DNA of 64,000 bases. Source: Diphasiastrum complanatum. Taxonomy: Eukaryota; Streptophyta; Lycopodiopsida; Lycopodiales; Lycopodiaceae. This document shows positions 9,891 to 21,625 of this stretch, in pieces (the first letter of the stretch is position 1; each line of letters starts with the position of its first letter). The position numbers were made by a program, and so were the translations under genes. The stretch covers positions 7,407,852 through 7,471,851 of the forward strand of contig CM055113.1 in NCBI GenBank assembly GCA_029204225.1, written 5' to 3'. The notes under the pieces were generated by a model. The model saw only the letters and a program-made list of their open reading frames with translations, searched no databases and was not told where the DNA came from.

Positions 9891-12118
9891 TCAACATTGT
9901 TCTAGAGTTTTTCACTGCTCTAGATGGTAATTTACCTTTTATTTTCTAATATTTGATTAGAGTAGGTTTTTATTATTTCTCTCTGTCTTTCCCACCTTCC
10001 GCCCTCTCTAATTCGGATCTCATAAATATTTATCAGATTGCATCGTAGGTCAATAATAATATTCTTGTTTTTGTCATCCTTATTGGCTTTATCTAGGTTA
10101 AGGATTTCGACTATTTTTGCGATGTTTTTGGGAGTCCTCCGTTTTGATTTGTAGCCGGCCTTTGTGTCATCATTAATTTTCCGCACGATCGACGCTTTCA
10201 ATTGGAGCTAGATTATATCCATCAACCCCTCCTCTTTGTTCCACCTTTGTTTCTCCCTTCATCTTTACAACACCCTTGTAGAGCATATTAAGCATTGCCT
10301 CCACACTTCGTAATGCCCTCCGCCTCGCTGTTAGCCAATTTTTTAGCACACAAAATCGAGCCAATTTCGAAGGTTTATGCAATAACTAGTATGGTTTCTA
10401 AGAGAAGATGATTAAATCAAATTGTGACGGCACAGATTTGGCTAGTATAGCCCACGCTGACCCAGTTCGCCCATTTCGGCTGATGTATGTCTGATTTCAT
10501 CTATGTAACCTCGGGTTTTTATTAATATAAAAAGATATCTAAGATTTTGTAGGATTTCCTTTTCCTTGAAACCCAAAAAGAAATCTGAGACCGAAGAGTT
10601 GAAGAGAATCGACATCAGAGCATCAGCAAAGATTCCTGTGCAAATCACCGACAAGCCAACAAAGCTGATCTAAGGGAAGAAATAACAGTTCAGACACTCA
10701 AATTGATATTGGGATCAATGGTCAGGACCTTGATAGACAAGGTGAAACCCTCCAAAGATAGGACGGTCCTAAACGAGGGTGACCCACCGCAAGTGCTATG
10801 GATATTTCAACTTGACAAAATGAAGAGAAACAAGAAAAGAAAATGAAGAGTCTCCCCTTCTTGTATAAGAAACGAAAGGAGCCCACAAAATTAAAGACTC
10901 TTGACTTGGGGGTCAATGGGTCTTACCTTTTAATGAGAAAATAGAAAGTGACAAAATGGGCAAGTCAACCCTTCCCCACCTTTCAAAGATACAAAGTCAA
11001 GACATGGTCCAATGAGATGCAAGGCCTCCATGCACACTTAAATGAGAGTAGAAGATACATGACGAAAGCACATGGGCCTATTAAAGAGAGTTCTTATGGT
11101 GTGATTATGAGCTAACGACCACTTTGGCTTCATTCCAAGGTGGCAAAGCCCTCCCCATCTCCTATAAAAGCTTAGAGATTTTCCTCATTGAGAGAGTTAC
11201 AAGTTTGAAGGTTATTTGTTTGAGAGATCACTACTTTTTGAGATTACTTTTTTGAGAGAGCTTAGTTTTTGAGAGAATTCATTATGAAATTCAACTCCAC
11301 ATCTTCAAGAGAGAGTTAGTGGATTTCTTGCAATAGTGTGTTGAGAATCATCTTCAATTATGATTACCTTGTGTCTTTAAAGTTTGTTTGAGAGAGGTCA
11401 ATTGTGGAGTGATGGATGTTTTCAATACTGGGTTTTATGAGTAAGGTTGTCATAGAGATCTCATGCTGTGCTTCTAATTTTTCATCATATGTGAGGAATA
11501 GGCTTGGATCATAAGATGGCAACTTCTATGATTATCTATTACTCTCTTCAGTCGCCTCTCTACGGAAGTATTGAGTGCACCTTTGTGGGTCACATTTCTA
11601 AGCCAAAGAAGACTTGCCAAAGAAAAGATGTTGATCCATCGAGGTCTTTGAAACCATAATTGGAGTCACTCATTACTCACCTGTTATTAAGGGCATACAT
11701 CGCACTATATCATGTTTCTGTCAGTAGCATCATTCACAAATCTGGTTTTAGTCTCTGCTGCCCTTGAGCATTGACAGAAAGTTATTGGTTACTGAGTCCT
11801 CTGCTCCATTGTTTCATTCATGGCTACTGTCTGAGAAAAGAAAAAACACCATCATTGTGTTGAGAAATATCCTTAATACTCATCGCTGCTACAGATGAAT
11901 TCCTTCATCAGAAGTGCTGTCCATCACACTTTTCTGGATAGAGGTAGTGTTGCAATTCCCTTTTTATCAAAAGTCCACGCACTTCTGATTTGTGGAGCCA
12001 GAACTCCTTGAGGGAGTTACATTTCCAGCATACCTACAGAGAATTTCCAACGTTCTGAGCGGTCGCACTTCTGTGCCAAATCCACACCCATTTCTACTGA
12101 AATCTGAGCGCACTCCAG
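9891..12118. other. Unassigned region with a promoter-like stretch
   Basis: No convincing gene is seen. TATAAAAG at about 11162, preceded by GC-rich sequence and followed by repeated tttttgagaga motifs (11190-11290), resembles the promoter and leader of an LTR, but no paired LTR or terminal TG...CA could be placed. The short open frames at 9932-10382 and 10442-10916 have no recognisable content. Confidence 0.3.
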
Positions 12119-12150
12119 TTGAAAACCAATCGCATTTTTGTGGCAGAAAT

Positions 12151-12300
12151 ATTCCTATTCATCGCTGACAGAGAAGAGAGCATAACCTCTGCTCAGATAT
12201 CAGTATGTTCATTCCTAATCATCGCTGACAGAGAAGAGAGCATAACCTCTGCTCAAAAATCAGTATGTTCATTCCTAATCATCGCTGACAGAGAAGAGAG
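12151..12300 (+). repeat. 60-bp minisatellite, 2.5 copies
   Basis: Units at 12151-12210, 12211-12270 and a half unit at 12271-12300 are almost identical, each starting attcctaatcatcgctgaca. The period is a multiple of three, so an open frame (12119-12331) reads through them as a 20-residue protein repeat containing FLIIADREESITSAQ. No promoter or longer gene surrounds it, so translation is doubtful. Confidence 0.9.
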
Positions 12301-12331
12301 CTACAAGACGAGAAGTTTCTACCTTCTCTAG

Positions 12332-12904
12332 TCCTTCTGTCCGCCATCGCACTTCAGAGAAAGGTTGTTCCTTCTACTTCATCGCACTTCAGAAAGAAGA
12401 AGAAGAGGAGTTTCTACCCTCTCTGACCCAGCAATTCATCACACTTCAATAAGTTGAGAGAAAAAGATACATTGACACTCATTTTCAACTATCATCACCA
12501 CCATCATCAAAAAATGGAGTGTCAAAGAAAAGAACCTCCAGTCTTAGAATTGGGCTCTTCCAGCCTAAAACCCAACTTGATTTTTTGCCCTACTTTGACA
12601 CATTCCATTCAGTGACTTTGGTGCCGGTGTGGCAACAACACATGCCCTGCTGCAAGCCCACACATAGATCTTCGGGCAGCGATAGATGGCGGCCCGGTCA
12701 ATCGGAGGTAGGAAACCTATTATGGCCAGGGCGTTTCTCTTGCAAAAATTCAGGTTTGACAAAGCCTACAAATACATCAATAAAATGTAAAAACACAACA
12801 AATTAGAAGCACTATTAAAATGTAAAAAGGAAAACTACATACATTAAACACTTAAATGTAGAATTTAAGCAAATTAAAAACCCACAAAATGTCAAAATTG
12901 ATAA
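12332..12904. other. Unassigned sequence left of D2
   Basis: Contains related CATCGCACTTCAG segments (12340-12450) and an open frame (12519-12806) without recognisable motifs. The join to D2 integrase sequence is near 12905-12920. Nothing else can be supported here. Confidence 0.35.
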
Positions 12905-13253
12905 CATCAAATGTCCTAAAAACTCCCCAAAAGGACTTAGGTAGAGATGCATCTAGCCTTAAAGCCTTAGCACACTCACATAGTGTTCTATTCATCCTCT
13001 CGGCTATTCCATTTTGTTGAGGACTATAAGTACATGTAAGTTCTCTCTTAATGCCATTGGATTTACAAAACTCTATCATCTTGGTGGAAATGTACTCTCC
13101 ACCATTATCACTCCTCAATACTTTAATTCTAGCATCAAGTTGATTTTCAACTAGAGTTTTGAACTTAACAAAAGCTTCAAACACTTTACTTTTGGAATCC
13201 AAAAGTTCAATCCAAGTGTATCTAGAGTAATCATCATTAAAAGATACATACAT
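12905..13253 (-). pseudogene. Copia integrase core fragment (D2)
   Basis: Contains DDYSRYTWIELL, the second catalytic Asp in RSDNGGEYIS and the Glu in GIAERMNRTL, so two of the three DDE residues are present. The domain ends abruptly at LPKSFWG and runs into unrelated sequence. Compared with D1 it keeps better consensus residues at these sites (GG for SG, A for V). Confidence 0.85.
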
Positions 13254-13296
13254 AGATGCACCTCCATTAGATTATTGAGAACAAGAGTGCACATCA

Positions 13297-13863
13297 CTAT
13301 GAATAAAGATATAATGCTTTTGTAGATCTAGTGGAAGAGATATCAAAAGGTAGCTTGTGTGCCTTTGAGAGGCTACAAGCTTCACAACTCTTTCCACACT
13401 TTGAGAGTGTCTTTGGAAGGCCGAGAGCAAGATCCTTGGTGCATAGCATCTCCATAGATTTGAAGTTGGGGTGGTCCAACCTCTTATGCCAAAGCTCCAC
13501 TTGATTGCGCTCCTCCTTCATCATGTTCACACTTCCAAGAAAAACACTAGCATCAAGCTTAAAAAGCCTTCCTTGCTTGAATCCCTTTACAATGCAAGTA
13601 TTATTCATCATTATGGAGCAAAATCCTTGCTTAAAATGGACATCTAAGCCATCATCCGTCAATTGTCCTACACTTAACAAATTCTTAGTGAGTGTAGGAA
13701 CATAGAGTACATTATCAAGATCTACTCTTTTAGAGGATCCAAGACTTAAGGGAATAGTTCCCACTCCATCTATTCTACATTCTTGATCACTTGCTGTTAG
13801 AATAGACTTTTTACAACCTACAAAAGGTACAAGAGTTGAGAAAAAATCCTTTTGGAATGTCAT
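13297..13863 (-). pseudogene. Copia protease end and GAG-pre-integrase (D2)
   Basis: Begins just after the protease active site (MTFQKDFFSTLV). It continues through VLYVPTLTKNLLSVGQL, then the integrase zinc-binding region with LWHKRLDHPNFKSMEML and CEACSLSKAH. The usual GHP is DHP here. It is separated from the catalytic core by a shift and stop near 13275-13297. Confidence 0.85.
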
Positions 13864-14183
13864 GTGGGACTAGCCCCACTATCAATCCACCATGTGTCAT
13901 TGGAGTAGCTCTTTGATGTTGATGTAGAAGACATCAAGGATGAATCCACTCCATACTCATCTTCCTCAAGAGTGAGGTTGCCTTGTTTGCTCTCTCCTTG
14001 TGCATTCTTCTTCTTGAAACACTCAGATGTAAAGTGCCCCTTCTTTCCACAAAAGATGCACTTGAGTTTGGCTTTGTTCTTCTTTCCACCTTTGGAGCTT
14101 GATGGTTGATCATCATTCTTAGTCTCCTTGTGTTGGATCTTCTTCTTTGACTTTGCCTTGGCCTTCTCATCACCATCATGCAA
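13860..14183 (-). pseudogene. Copia Gag zinc knuckle and protease start (D2)
   Basis: Lys-rich stretch, then a CCHC knuckle (CIFCGKKGHFTSEC), an acidic linker and the protease motif WWIDSGAS, where the frame breaks one residue block before HM. The next ORF resumes immediately in another frame, so a small indel lies within the protease active-site region. Confidence 0.85.
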
Positions 14184-14185
14184 CT

Positions 14186-14806
14186 TTAGGATCCAATCCT
14201 TTGCTTGACATGAAGGATCCTACTCTCCTCGGCTACAAGCACACTATGAAGCTTGTCTATGGAAGGTAGTGCATCTTGAATAGCAAAGCTTTGTACAAGA
14301 TTGGAGAACTCATCTCCAAGACCATTCAAGATGATTTGAACAAGTTCATCATCATGAATACCCTCACTAATGATGGAAAGTTCTTTGTTGAGAGACTTAA
14401 TTCTCAAGACATACTCTTGAGCACTCTCATCACTCCCTCTAATTCTTTGAAGAACTTTATTTCTAATCATAAGCACTCTAGAGGTATTTTTGGATTCATA
14501 AATCCCTTTGAGGTAGTTTCATGCCTCCTTGGTCGAGGTACAAGATGCTACTTCCTTTAGAAGTTCATTACTAACATTCATTTTCAAGCAATGTAATGCT
14601 AGTCTAGTTCTCTGTTTGTACCTCACTTGATCTTGACCTCCTTGAGGTTCTTCTTCCTCTCCTATAACAAGATCAAACATATCTTGGAGCACTAGTAGTG
14701 ACTCCATTCTTACTTTCCAAGTTGAATAATTATTAGAATTCAGCCTTTCACTAGCCTCAAGAAGATAGGCTCCAATTGAACCCATTCTAACTAGTAACAA
14801 GTTCAA
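14186..14806 (-). pseudogene. Copia Gag N-terminal half (D2)
   Basis: Two pieces (14519-14806 and 14186-14476) give a copia Gag beginning MGSIGAYLLEASERL. They include SNNYSTWKVRMESLL and the ESAQEYVLRIKSLNKEL and ILNGLGDEF motifs. A break near 14510-14519 separates them. It aligns with D1 Gag throughout with scattered substitutions. Confidence 0.82.
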
Positions 14807-15390
14807 CAGATGTACTATTCAAAGCCTCTTCCTTCTTTCTTTCTCAGAATTTAGTTAAATGCTACTTTCTTGAATCTCACTAGACTCAAGAAGCAAGATC
14901 TATAATGAGCTTGAACTCAAAAAGATTTGGGAAAGTGTATTCTACACAATCTATTCACTTAGAATCTTGGATTTGATTTTTGGAAGTGCCAATGCCTTCC
15001 TATGATGTTTAGAATTGGTTTTAGTTTCACTCTTGAACTAAAAACATAAGTCTCAAACTCTCTCACAAGGATTTGTAGGCTTAATAAGATTCTAACACCA
15101 TTCACTTATCAAATCTATAATGGAAACAATGGTTTTTCATAAGCACATCACTAGTTTCACTCTACACAACTTGTTTGAAGCTCAAATATTGAAAAAAACA
15201 CAAAGTTTTGGTGAAAGTACAACTCCAACAGTCTCTCACACGTGTGAGAAGTACTTCTGAACTTTACACACTAATCTGAACCTAACATCACAAGTAAACT
15301 ATTAGAAATATTGCCCTCCAAAGTGACTCTAGCACCAATGCTTTTACCAAAATGAAGATTCTTGGATCATCAATCAAGCTCTTTGACTTG

Positions 15391-15488
15391 GCTCTGATAC
15401 CATTTCAAATTTCAAAGTTTATGGACTGAAATTGATCTACAAATGATCACAAAGTTTGATTGGTAGCTTGGGATCTTGATCTATATCA
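15391..15488 (-). repeat. PBS and 5' LTR stub of D2
   Basis: The minus strand reads TGGTATCAGAGC at 15391-15402, an exact initiator tRNA-Met primer site. The adjoining LTR end (15403 onward) is alignable with D1 LTR sequence (ttggtagcttgggatcttga) but has lost its exact terminal CA. The LTR stops at about 15488, where copia C coding sequence begins. Confidence 0.8.
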
Positions 15489-15845
15489 AAGCAGATTTCA
15501 AATCCATCTGATGCAAAGGCCAACCAAAATGTGAAGCTAAAGCAACAAGTAGGCGTAGAGTATTCCACTTACATAGTGGTGCAAAGGTCTCCTCATAGTC
15601 AATGCCTTTACTTTGTGCATACCCTTTGATTACCAATCTTTCCTTGTGCTTTGCTATACTTCCATCTGCATGGTACTTAGTCCTGTATACCCATTTGCAA
15701 CCAATGGATTTCTTGCCAACTGGTGGTTCTACTAAGTCCCATGTGTTATGCTTAGCAATTGACTCCATCTCCTCTCCCATGGCCTTGACCCAAATGTCAT
15801 CATCCTTCGCTTCACCATAAGTCAAAGGTTTTTTGCTTTGAATAA
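15481..15845 (-). pseudogene. Copia C reverse transcriptase N-terminus
   Basis: Encodes the start of a copia RT: MESIAKHNTWDLVEPP, GCKWVYRTKYHADGSI, KGYAQSKGIDYEETFAPL and HQMDLKSA, ending before the fingers and palm are complete. In KERLVIKGYAQ the usual KARLV is changed. The upstream edge (15845) is the AATAA target site of element A; the continuation is at 22276. Confidence 0.85.
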
Positions 15846-16500
15846 TGTGAAAATTGTCAACATTTCCTAGCTAGTTTGAGGCCTAAATTGGCTAAAATTG
15901 TAAATAGTTTTGGTTCTGGAGTTTCACACGTGTGAACCAGGCCACAATGTTTTTATTTACTGTATTTTTTCAGTATGATGAAGTGTCAAACTTCATACCC
16001 TTCAAAATGAGACCATTTTGATGTATTTTGGTCATATAAGCCATTTTTAGCTATTTTTCCTATATAGGGAATATCTAGGGTCAAGTACCTTCTAGAGAGA
16101 GGAGAGAGAGTCATCTTCCTCATCCATAAATAGTAGGGAAGTCGTGGAGAACAGGTTGGAGAAACCTTTTGTATGCTTCATTGAGATCAATAGATCATTG
16201 TCATTGTTTCTTCCTCCATTGAGAGCATTGTTGTGTGTATTGTCTTCAAGCTATTGTGTATGATCTTAGGTGCTTTCCAAAAGTGATAGGCTGATGTATT
16301 ATGGACTGTATAATGCTATTTTGTGCCGCACTTGATGTTTATGGAAGTTTCCATTTGTGATAAATGCTTTTTGATCAAGTTCTTTGCATTCTAGGTAGCA
16401 TAGAACGTGTTGCCAATTCCTAGCTTATGTAGTTTGGAGTGCAAGCATTCAAGCCAATGATCTTGGAGTTTAGATCCACTTAGGATCTGTATTTTTCACA
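15846..16500 (+). repeat. 5' LTR of copia A
   Basis: Begins tgtgaaaatt and ends tttttcaca, 655 bp. It has a CACACGTGTG palindrome at 15925-15934 within the extended inverted repeat ttcacacgtgtgaa, and a TATATAG box at 16061 as the probable promoter for the element RNA. The leader and PBS follow directly. Confidence 0.96.
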
Positions 16501-16512
16501 TGGTATCAGAGC
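16501..16512 (+). other. Primer-binding site of copia A
   Basis: TGGTATCAGAGC directly after the LTR is complementary to the 3' end of initiator tRNA-Met, the usual plant copia primer. Confidence 0.97.
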
Positions 16513-17672
16513 TGGTTGGCTTCTATTTACAGTAAGTATTCCATTTTTGGTGATATTTGGATGTTTGATCAAGTTCTAGCATGATTTTGCATTGCTTTGT
16601 TGATCAAATCTTACTAACCTTTGTTTTGTGAGTTGAACTTGTGGATCAAAAGCATATTTCAGGTCTATTGAAGATCAGAGGCTGAAAAGAAACTATTTTG
16701 GATCAGATCATAACACCTAATCATTTGTGATTGTGAGGCTTGTGCATATTCAATACTAACAATGTTCTTTTCAATCCTATTGTTGACAATCTCCATTCTT
16801 GGATGAACACTCTCCTTAAGTGGATGAAACTTCTCCTTAAGTGGATGACAAATGCTCTTTTGAGTGAGTTGTAATTCTCCTAAAGGCTGAGCAAAGCTCC
16901 CATTTGGATGAAAGATCCCCTTTTTTGGGTGAACATATTGTAAGCTCCATTGTGAAGAGCATATTGTAAAGATTGTCATCAATTTTGGCATAAATTTTGG
17001 TGTACTTTGTTGAGCATGTAAGTAACTCTCCTTATGTAATTTGATTGGAGCATTTGCTGGAAGGTGTTAACCATTATGCAAGTGTGTTTTCAGGTTCTTA
17101 ACAGGTTGAGTAACATTCTCATGTGAAGTGATCTTAGATCTACATCTAAACACCAAGATTTGACAAGATAGTGAAGCTAGTCTTGTGATTCACTAAGTGT
17201 GCTCATTCATTCACCTCTAAATCTTGTATTTATCACTTGCTGGAGTTTATAAACTTTTAGAAGTGTGGTTTACATGTGGTTTTACAGGTTGAATCAATAT
17301 CTTAGTGTGTTGATCATATGTTGATCAAGTTTGTTCATTACTAGGTAATCTTGGCATCCTAGTTTTGGGTATTTTCTAAGAATGCAAGTAACTCTTCACA
17401 CCATAACTTGATTTGGTCACTTGCTGGAAAGTTTGAGAGCTTAAGCAAGAGTGTGTTCAGGTTGGTTTGATTTTGTAATCCATTCTTAGTGTGTGCAAAG
17501 TGTTGCATGTGTTTCAATCTTCCTTTCTATGCTTGGAAACCATCTAGGTTCAAGATAGAAGTGTTTTAGGGTCCTAAATCTTCATAGATCTCTTTATCTA
17601 TCATTTGTTGAGAGAAAAGTGAGTGCTAAGTGCTTTAGGACAGAACCTAAAAGTTGAAGAAACATTAGAATC
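16513..17672 (+). other. Long 5' leader of copia A with internal repeats
   Basis: Untranslated leader of about 1.16 kb. It contains a tandem array of about 21-bp units starting tggatga (16800 onward, several copies, each ending in a ctcc-type block). It also has three degenerate modules around 17028, 17222 and 17385, each with cttgctgga followed by a gtgt...caggtt segment. A consensus-like 5' splice sequence GTAAGT sits at 16532, and several pyrimidine-cag sequences follow. The same leader is present in B (23888-25047). Confidence 0.7.
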
Positions 17673-19991
17673 ATGGCTTCCAATGGTGGGATCATGCTAG
17701 AGTCTAGTGAAAGGTTGAGTTCATCAAACTACTCTACTTGGAAAGTGAGGATGGAGTCCTTACTTGAGTTGAATGAACTCATGGACATAGTTGCATAAAT
17801 TGAAGAGAGACCTCTCACACTTCAAGAGCAACAAAGGTTTGATAAGAAGGCCAAAAGGGCTCTTCATATCATTAAAATGAATGTTACAAATGAACTTCTC
17901 AAGGAAGTTGGAAAGTGTCAAAGTGCAAGTGAGGCATGGAATGCCTTAAAGAAGCTCTTTGAATCAAAGTCCACATCTAGGGTATTGACCCTAAGGAGAC
18001 AAATATTTTCTAGTAGGCAAAGAGAGGGTGAAAGTGCTCATGCATTTATCTTGAGAGTTAAGTCCCTAAGTGATGATTTAGCATGCATTGATGAGAACAT
18101 AAAAGATGGTGAAATAGTCCAAGTTATGTTGAATGGTTTGCTAAATGAACATGCTAACCTTGTGCAAAGTTTTGCCATTCAAAGAGTCTTGCCAAGTGTG
18201 GTTGACTTGCAAGAAATCTTATTGGCTGAAGAACATAGGTTGCAATCAAAGCTTGATGGTGCATCCTTGCAAGGTGGAGGTGAAGAGGCTTTCTTCACAA
18301 AAGGCAAATTCAAGGGCAAAGGTAAAGGCAAAGGGAAATGGTCCAAAGGTGGTAACTTTGATCATGATGATCACTCTTCCTCTTCCTCTTCTACTAAGAA
18401 CAATAAGTCAAAGTTCAAGTGCTTTTATTGTGGGATAAAAGGTCATTTTGCAAATGAATGTTATAAGAAGAAAAGAGAGCAAGGAGAGAGGCAAGTAAAT
18501 CTTACAATAGATGAGGAAGAACATAACACATGTGAATCACTTGTTATGACTTCAAGTTTGTTAGCCAACATAGATGATAATGATCCTTGGTGGATTGATA
18601 GTGGAGCCTCATCTCACATGACAAGACATAAGGAATACTTTACATCCTTATTGTCTTATGAGGGAGAAGGTAACATCATCTACACTGCAAATGATGGTCA
18701 ATGTGACATCAAAGGCATAGGCACTATTCCTATTTCCCTTTCAACAAATAGGAAAGCAAATCTTGAAAATGTTTTGTACATTCCTTCAATCACTAAGAAT
18801 TTGCTTAGTGTAAGTCAAATGATTGACAAAGGACTTGATGTGGAGTTCATTGGAGATGCATGTTTGATAAGTAAATGTGGATCCTTGATTGCTCAAGGTA
18901 GGAGGCATGGTAAACTTTTCAAGCTTGATGCATGTGTGATCTCTAATCATGAAGGATGTATGGCTAGGGAGCAATTGACAAACCAAGAAGTTTGGCACAA
19001 GAAGTTGGGCCATCCCAACTTCAAATCTTTGGAGGTAATGGCAAAGAAAGAGCTTGTTCTTGGTCTCCCTAAAAGTCTTGTTGCAAACAATAGTGTTTGT
19101 GAACATTGTGCCTTGTCCAAATCTCATAGACTTGCTTATTCTAGATCTACTTCTAGATCTAAAGAAGCTTTTCAACTTGTGCATTCTGATATTCATTCTT
19201 CTAGTACAACTAGCAATGGTGGGGCAAAGATGTATGCAACTTTCATTGATGACTTTAGTAGGTATACTTGGATCTATCTTCTTAAAAGTAAGGATGAAGT
19301 GTTTGCTGCATTTGTCAAGTTCAAGAATGAAATGGAAAACCAATTCAATACAAAGATCAAATGCTTAAGATCTGATAATGGAGGGGAATACACCTCAAAT
19401 AGGTTCAAAGACTTTTGTATAGCACATGGGATTAAGAGGGAGATGTCTAGTCCTAGGACTCCACAACAGAATGGAGTGGCCGAGAGGAAGAATAGAACCC
19501 TTTCTGAATGTGCCAAGGCAATGAGACTACATGCTAATCTTGCTAAGTCTTTTTGGGGGGAAGCTTTAGCATGTGCTAACTATCTATGTAATAGATGGAC
19601 AAGTGCTTCCTTGGATGGTAAAACTCCTCATGAGGTTCTTTATGGTAGAAGGCCGAGTGTCAAGCATTGTAGGATCTTTGGATGTACATGTTTTGTCAAT
19701 ATCACACTTGATGATAGAACTAAAGAAGATCCTTCATCAAAGAAGGGTGTGTTTGTTGGCTATAGTGAAGTAAGCAAGGCTTACAAAGTGTACATTCCTT
19801 CTACAAAGAAAGTTGTCATAAGTAGGGATGTCATCTTTCATGAAGAGAATGTTTCCAATGTTGTTGATGTTGATGTTGATGTGCCTACTAATCATCATGA
19901 TGTGCAAGATGTCTTGGATGAAGATGGAGATGCCACTCCAAAGCAAACTTCAAGGAAGACTCAAGGCAAAGGGCTAAGCCATCAAGGCTAA
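17673..19991 (+). pseudogene. Copia A Gag-protease-integrase with premature stop
   Basis: Same polyprotein as in B, but codon 42 is TAA (17796-17798) where B has GAA, so translation from the true ATG at 17673 ends early. The next in-frame ATG (17877) would give a 704-residue product lacking the first 68 residues of Gag. Downstream, the zinc knuckle, DSG protease, HHCC and DD35E integrase residues are all intact and, as far as I can see, identical to those in B. Confidence 0.93.
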
Positions 19992-20014
19992 CCTATGATG
20001 AAAAAGGAAAGCAA

Positions 20015-21625
20015 GTGGTGGACAACTCTAACTTTGCTTTTCTTACCTCTTTTGATGAACCAACTTGTGTAGGTGAAGCAATTCAAAAGAAGGAATGGAT
20101 CCAAGCCATGGATCATGAGCATCAAGCACTCATCAAAAGCAACACATGGAGGTTGGTAAAGCTTCCAAAGGACAAGAAGGCAATTGGTTGTAAGTGGATC
20201 TTCAAGATCAAGACAAATCAAGATGGATCAATCAACAAGTACAAGGCAAGGTTGGTGGCAAAGGGGTATGCTCAAGAATATGGTATTGACTATGATGAGA
20301 CCTTTGCACCCGTGGCAAAGATGGTAACTATTCGAATCCTAATCTCTCTTGCAACTCTTTATGATTGGGATATGTGGCAAATGGATGTTACTAATGCCTT
20401 CTTGAATGGTGATCTTGAAGAAGATATTTACATGGAGCAACCCGAGGGCTATGTTTCACATGATGAGCCTAATCATGTGTGCTATCTCCAAAAGAGTTTG
20501 TATGGGCTAAAGCAAGCACCAAGGAGTTGGTATGCTAAGCTCAATTCCTTCTTACTTTCTCAAAACTTTGTTATGAGTGAGTATGATCATTCTCTCTACT
20601 TTAGATTGAATGAAAATGATATCACTTTACTTTTGATCTATGTTGATGACATTATCTTAAGTGGTGGTAACAATCTAGATATAGATGAAATCAAGATGGC
20701 ACTCAAAAGAGAGTTTGAAATTCAAGATCTTGGTAAACTTCATTATATCTTAGGAATAGAGATTATTAGAACTTCTAAATCTACATTCATATGTCAAGAA
20801 AAGTATGTTAACTCTATTCTAAAAAGGTTTCATATGGAAGATTGTAAAGTTGTTTCTACTCCTATGGAATCAAATGTAAAGCTAACTACAAGAAGTAATG
20901 AAAGATCCTTCAAGGACATTACTCTCTATAGAAAGCTAATAGGATCTCTTATATGGTTAACCATCACAAGACCTGATCTAAGCTTTGTGGTTGGTAAACT
21001 AAGTCAATTTATGCAAGATCCTAGTGAGGCTCATTGGAAGCTAGGAAAGAGAGTACTTAGATACATCTCGGGATCTAGAGATTTTGGCATCTTGTATGGA
21101 GGTACTACACCTAACCTTTGTGGATTTTCAGATTCAGATTTTGCAGGTGATCAAATGGATAGGAAGTCAACAAGTGCCTTTGCAATCTATCTTGGAGATG
21201 GAGTGGTCTCATGGCTATCAAAGAAGCAACCAACTATCTCTCTATCTTCCACCGAAGCCGAGTACAAGGCATTAACAACATGCACCAAGGAGATTCTTTG
21301 GATCAAGAGGATGTTATTGGATCTTCACTTGCTGGAACCAGAGAAGACTCCAATCATACTTTGTGATAACCTTTCAGCCCAAAGCTTGGCAAGCAATCCT
21401 GTTTTTCATGCAAGGAGCAAGCACATTGAGATTGCTCACCATTTTGTGAGAGATCAAGTCATTGCCAAAGAGGTGGAGCTTCAACATGTCTCTTCAAAGG
21501 AGTGTGTGGCTGATATCCTCACCAAACCATTGGGAAAGGACCTATATTTAATGCATAGATCTAATCTTGGAATGTGCTCAAAGACTATGTTGAAACTAGC
21601 ATCCAATGTTGAAGAGGGAGTGTGA
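20015..21625 (+). CDS. Copia A reverse transcriptase-RNase H
   Basis: A 536-residue ORF with RT motifs GCKWIFKIKTNQDG, MDVTNAFLNGDLEEDIYM, YGLKQAPRSWY and the catalytic YVDD (residues 209-212). RNase H follows, with SDSDFAGDQMDRKSTSAF, ISLSSTEAEYKAL and CDN. It lies in the -1 frame relative to the integrase ORF, and the first 24 or so codons before its first Met are also open. The TGA stop overlaps the first bases of the 3' LTR. It differs from B by three bases near its end (21378, 21518, 21530), two of which change the protein. Confidence 0.92.
   Translation: MVDNSNFAFLTSFDEPTCVGEAIQKKEWIQAMDHEHQALIKSNTWRLVKLPKDKKAIGCKWIFKIKTNQDGSINKYKARLVAKGYAQEYGIDYDETFAPVAKMVTIRILISLATLYDWDMWQMDVTNAFLNGDLEEDIYMEQPEGYVSHDEPNHVCYLQKSLYGLKQAPRSWYAKLNSFLLSQNFVMSEYDHSLYFRLNENDITLLLIYVDDIILSGGNNLDIDEIKMALKREFEIQDLGKLHYILGIEIIRTSKSTFICQEKYVNSILKRFHMEDCKVVSTPMESNVKLTTRSNERSFKDITLYRKLIGSLIWLTITRPDLSFVVGKLSQFMQDPSEAHWKLGKRVLRYISGSRDFGILYGGTTPNLCGFSDSDFAGDQMDRKSTSAFAIYLGDGVVSWLSKKQPTISLSSTEAEYKALTTCTKEILWIKRMLLDLHLLEPEKTPIILCDNLSAQSLASNPVFHARSKHIEIAHHFVRDQVIAKEVELQHVSSKECVADILTKPLGKDLYLMHRSNLGMCSKTMLKLASNVEEGV
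21611..21620 (+). other. Polypurine tract of copia A
   Basis: gaagagggag immediately before the 3' LTR, the expected position and composition for plus-strand priming. Confidence 0.9.

Larger units (their letters stand above)
12905..15488 (-). mobile_element. Ty1/copia element D2, truncated at both ends
   Basis: Second copy of the D family, minus strand. It has gag, zinc knuckle, protease, GAG-pre-integrase and the first half of integrase. It is cut within the integrase at its left end (after the KSFWG motif) and within its 5' LTR at its right end, where sequence switches to copia C at about 15488. The leader (14807-15390) and PBS are still alignable with D1. Frameshifts break the coding region into at least five pieces. 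Confidence 0.85.

Noticed and set aside
9932-10916. Four short minus-strand ORFs
   Set aside because: No shared frame, no motifs and ordinary base composition; best explained by chance.
16665-16991. Minus-strand ORF of 108 codons in the copia leader (also 24040-24366)
   Set aside because: It is produced by the 21-bp leader repeats, has no Gag-Pol context and is identical in A and B only because the leaders are identical.
18786-19343. Minus-strand ORF of 185 codons (also 26161-26718)
   Set aside because: Shadow of the copia integrase coding sequence on the opposite strand.
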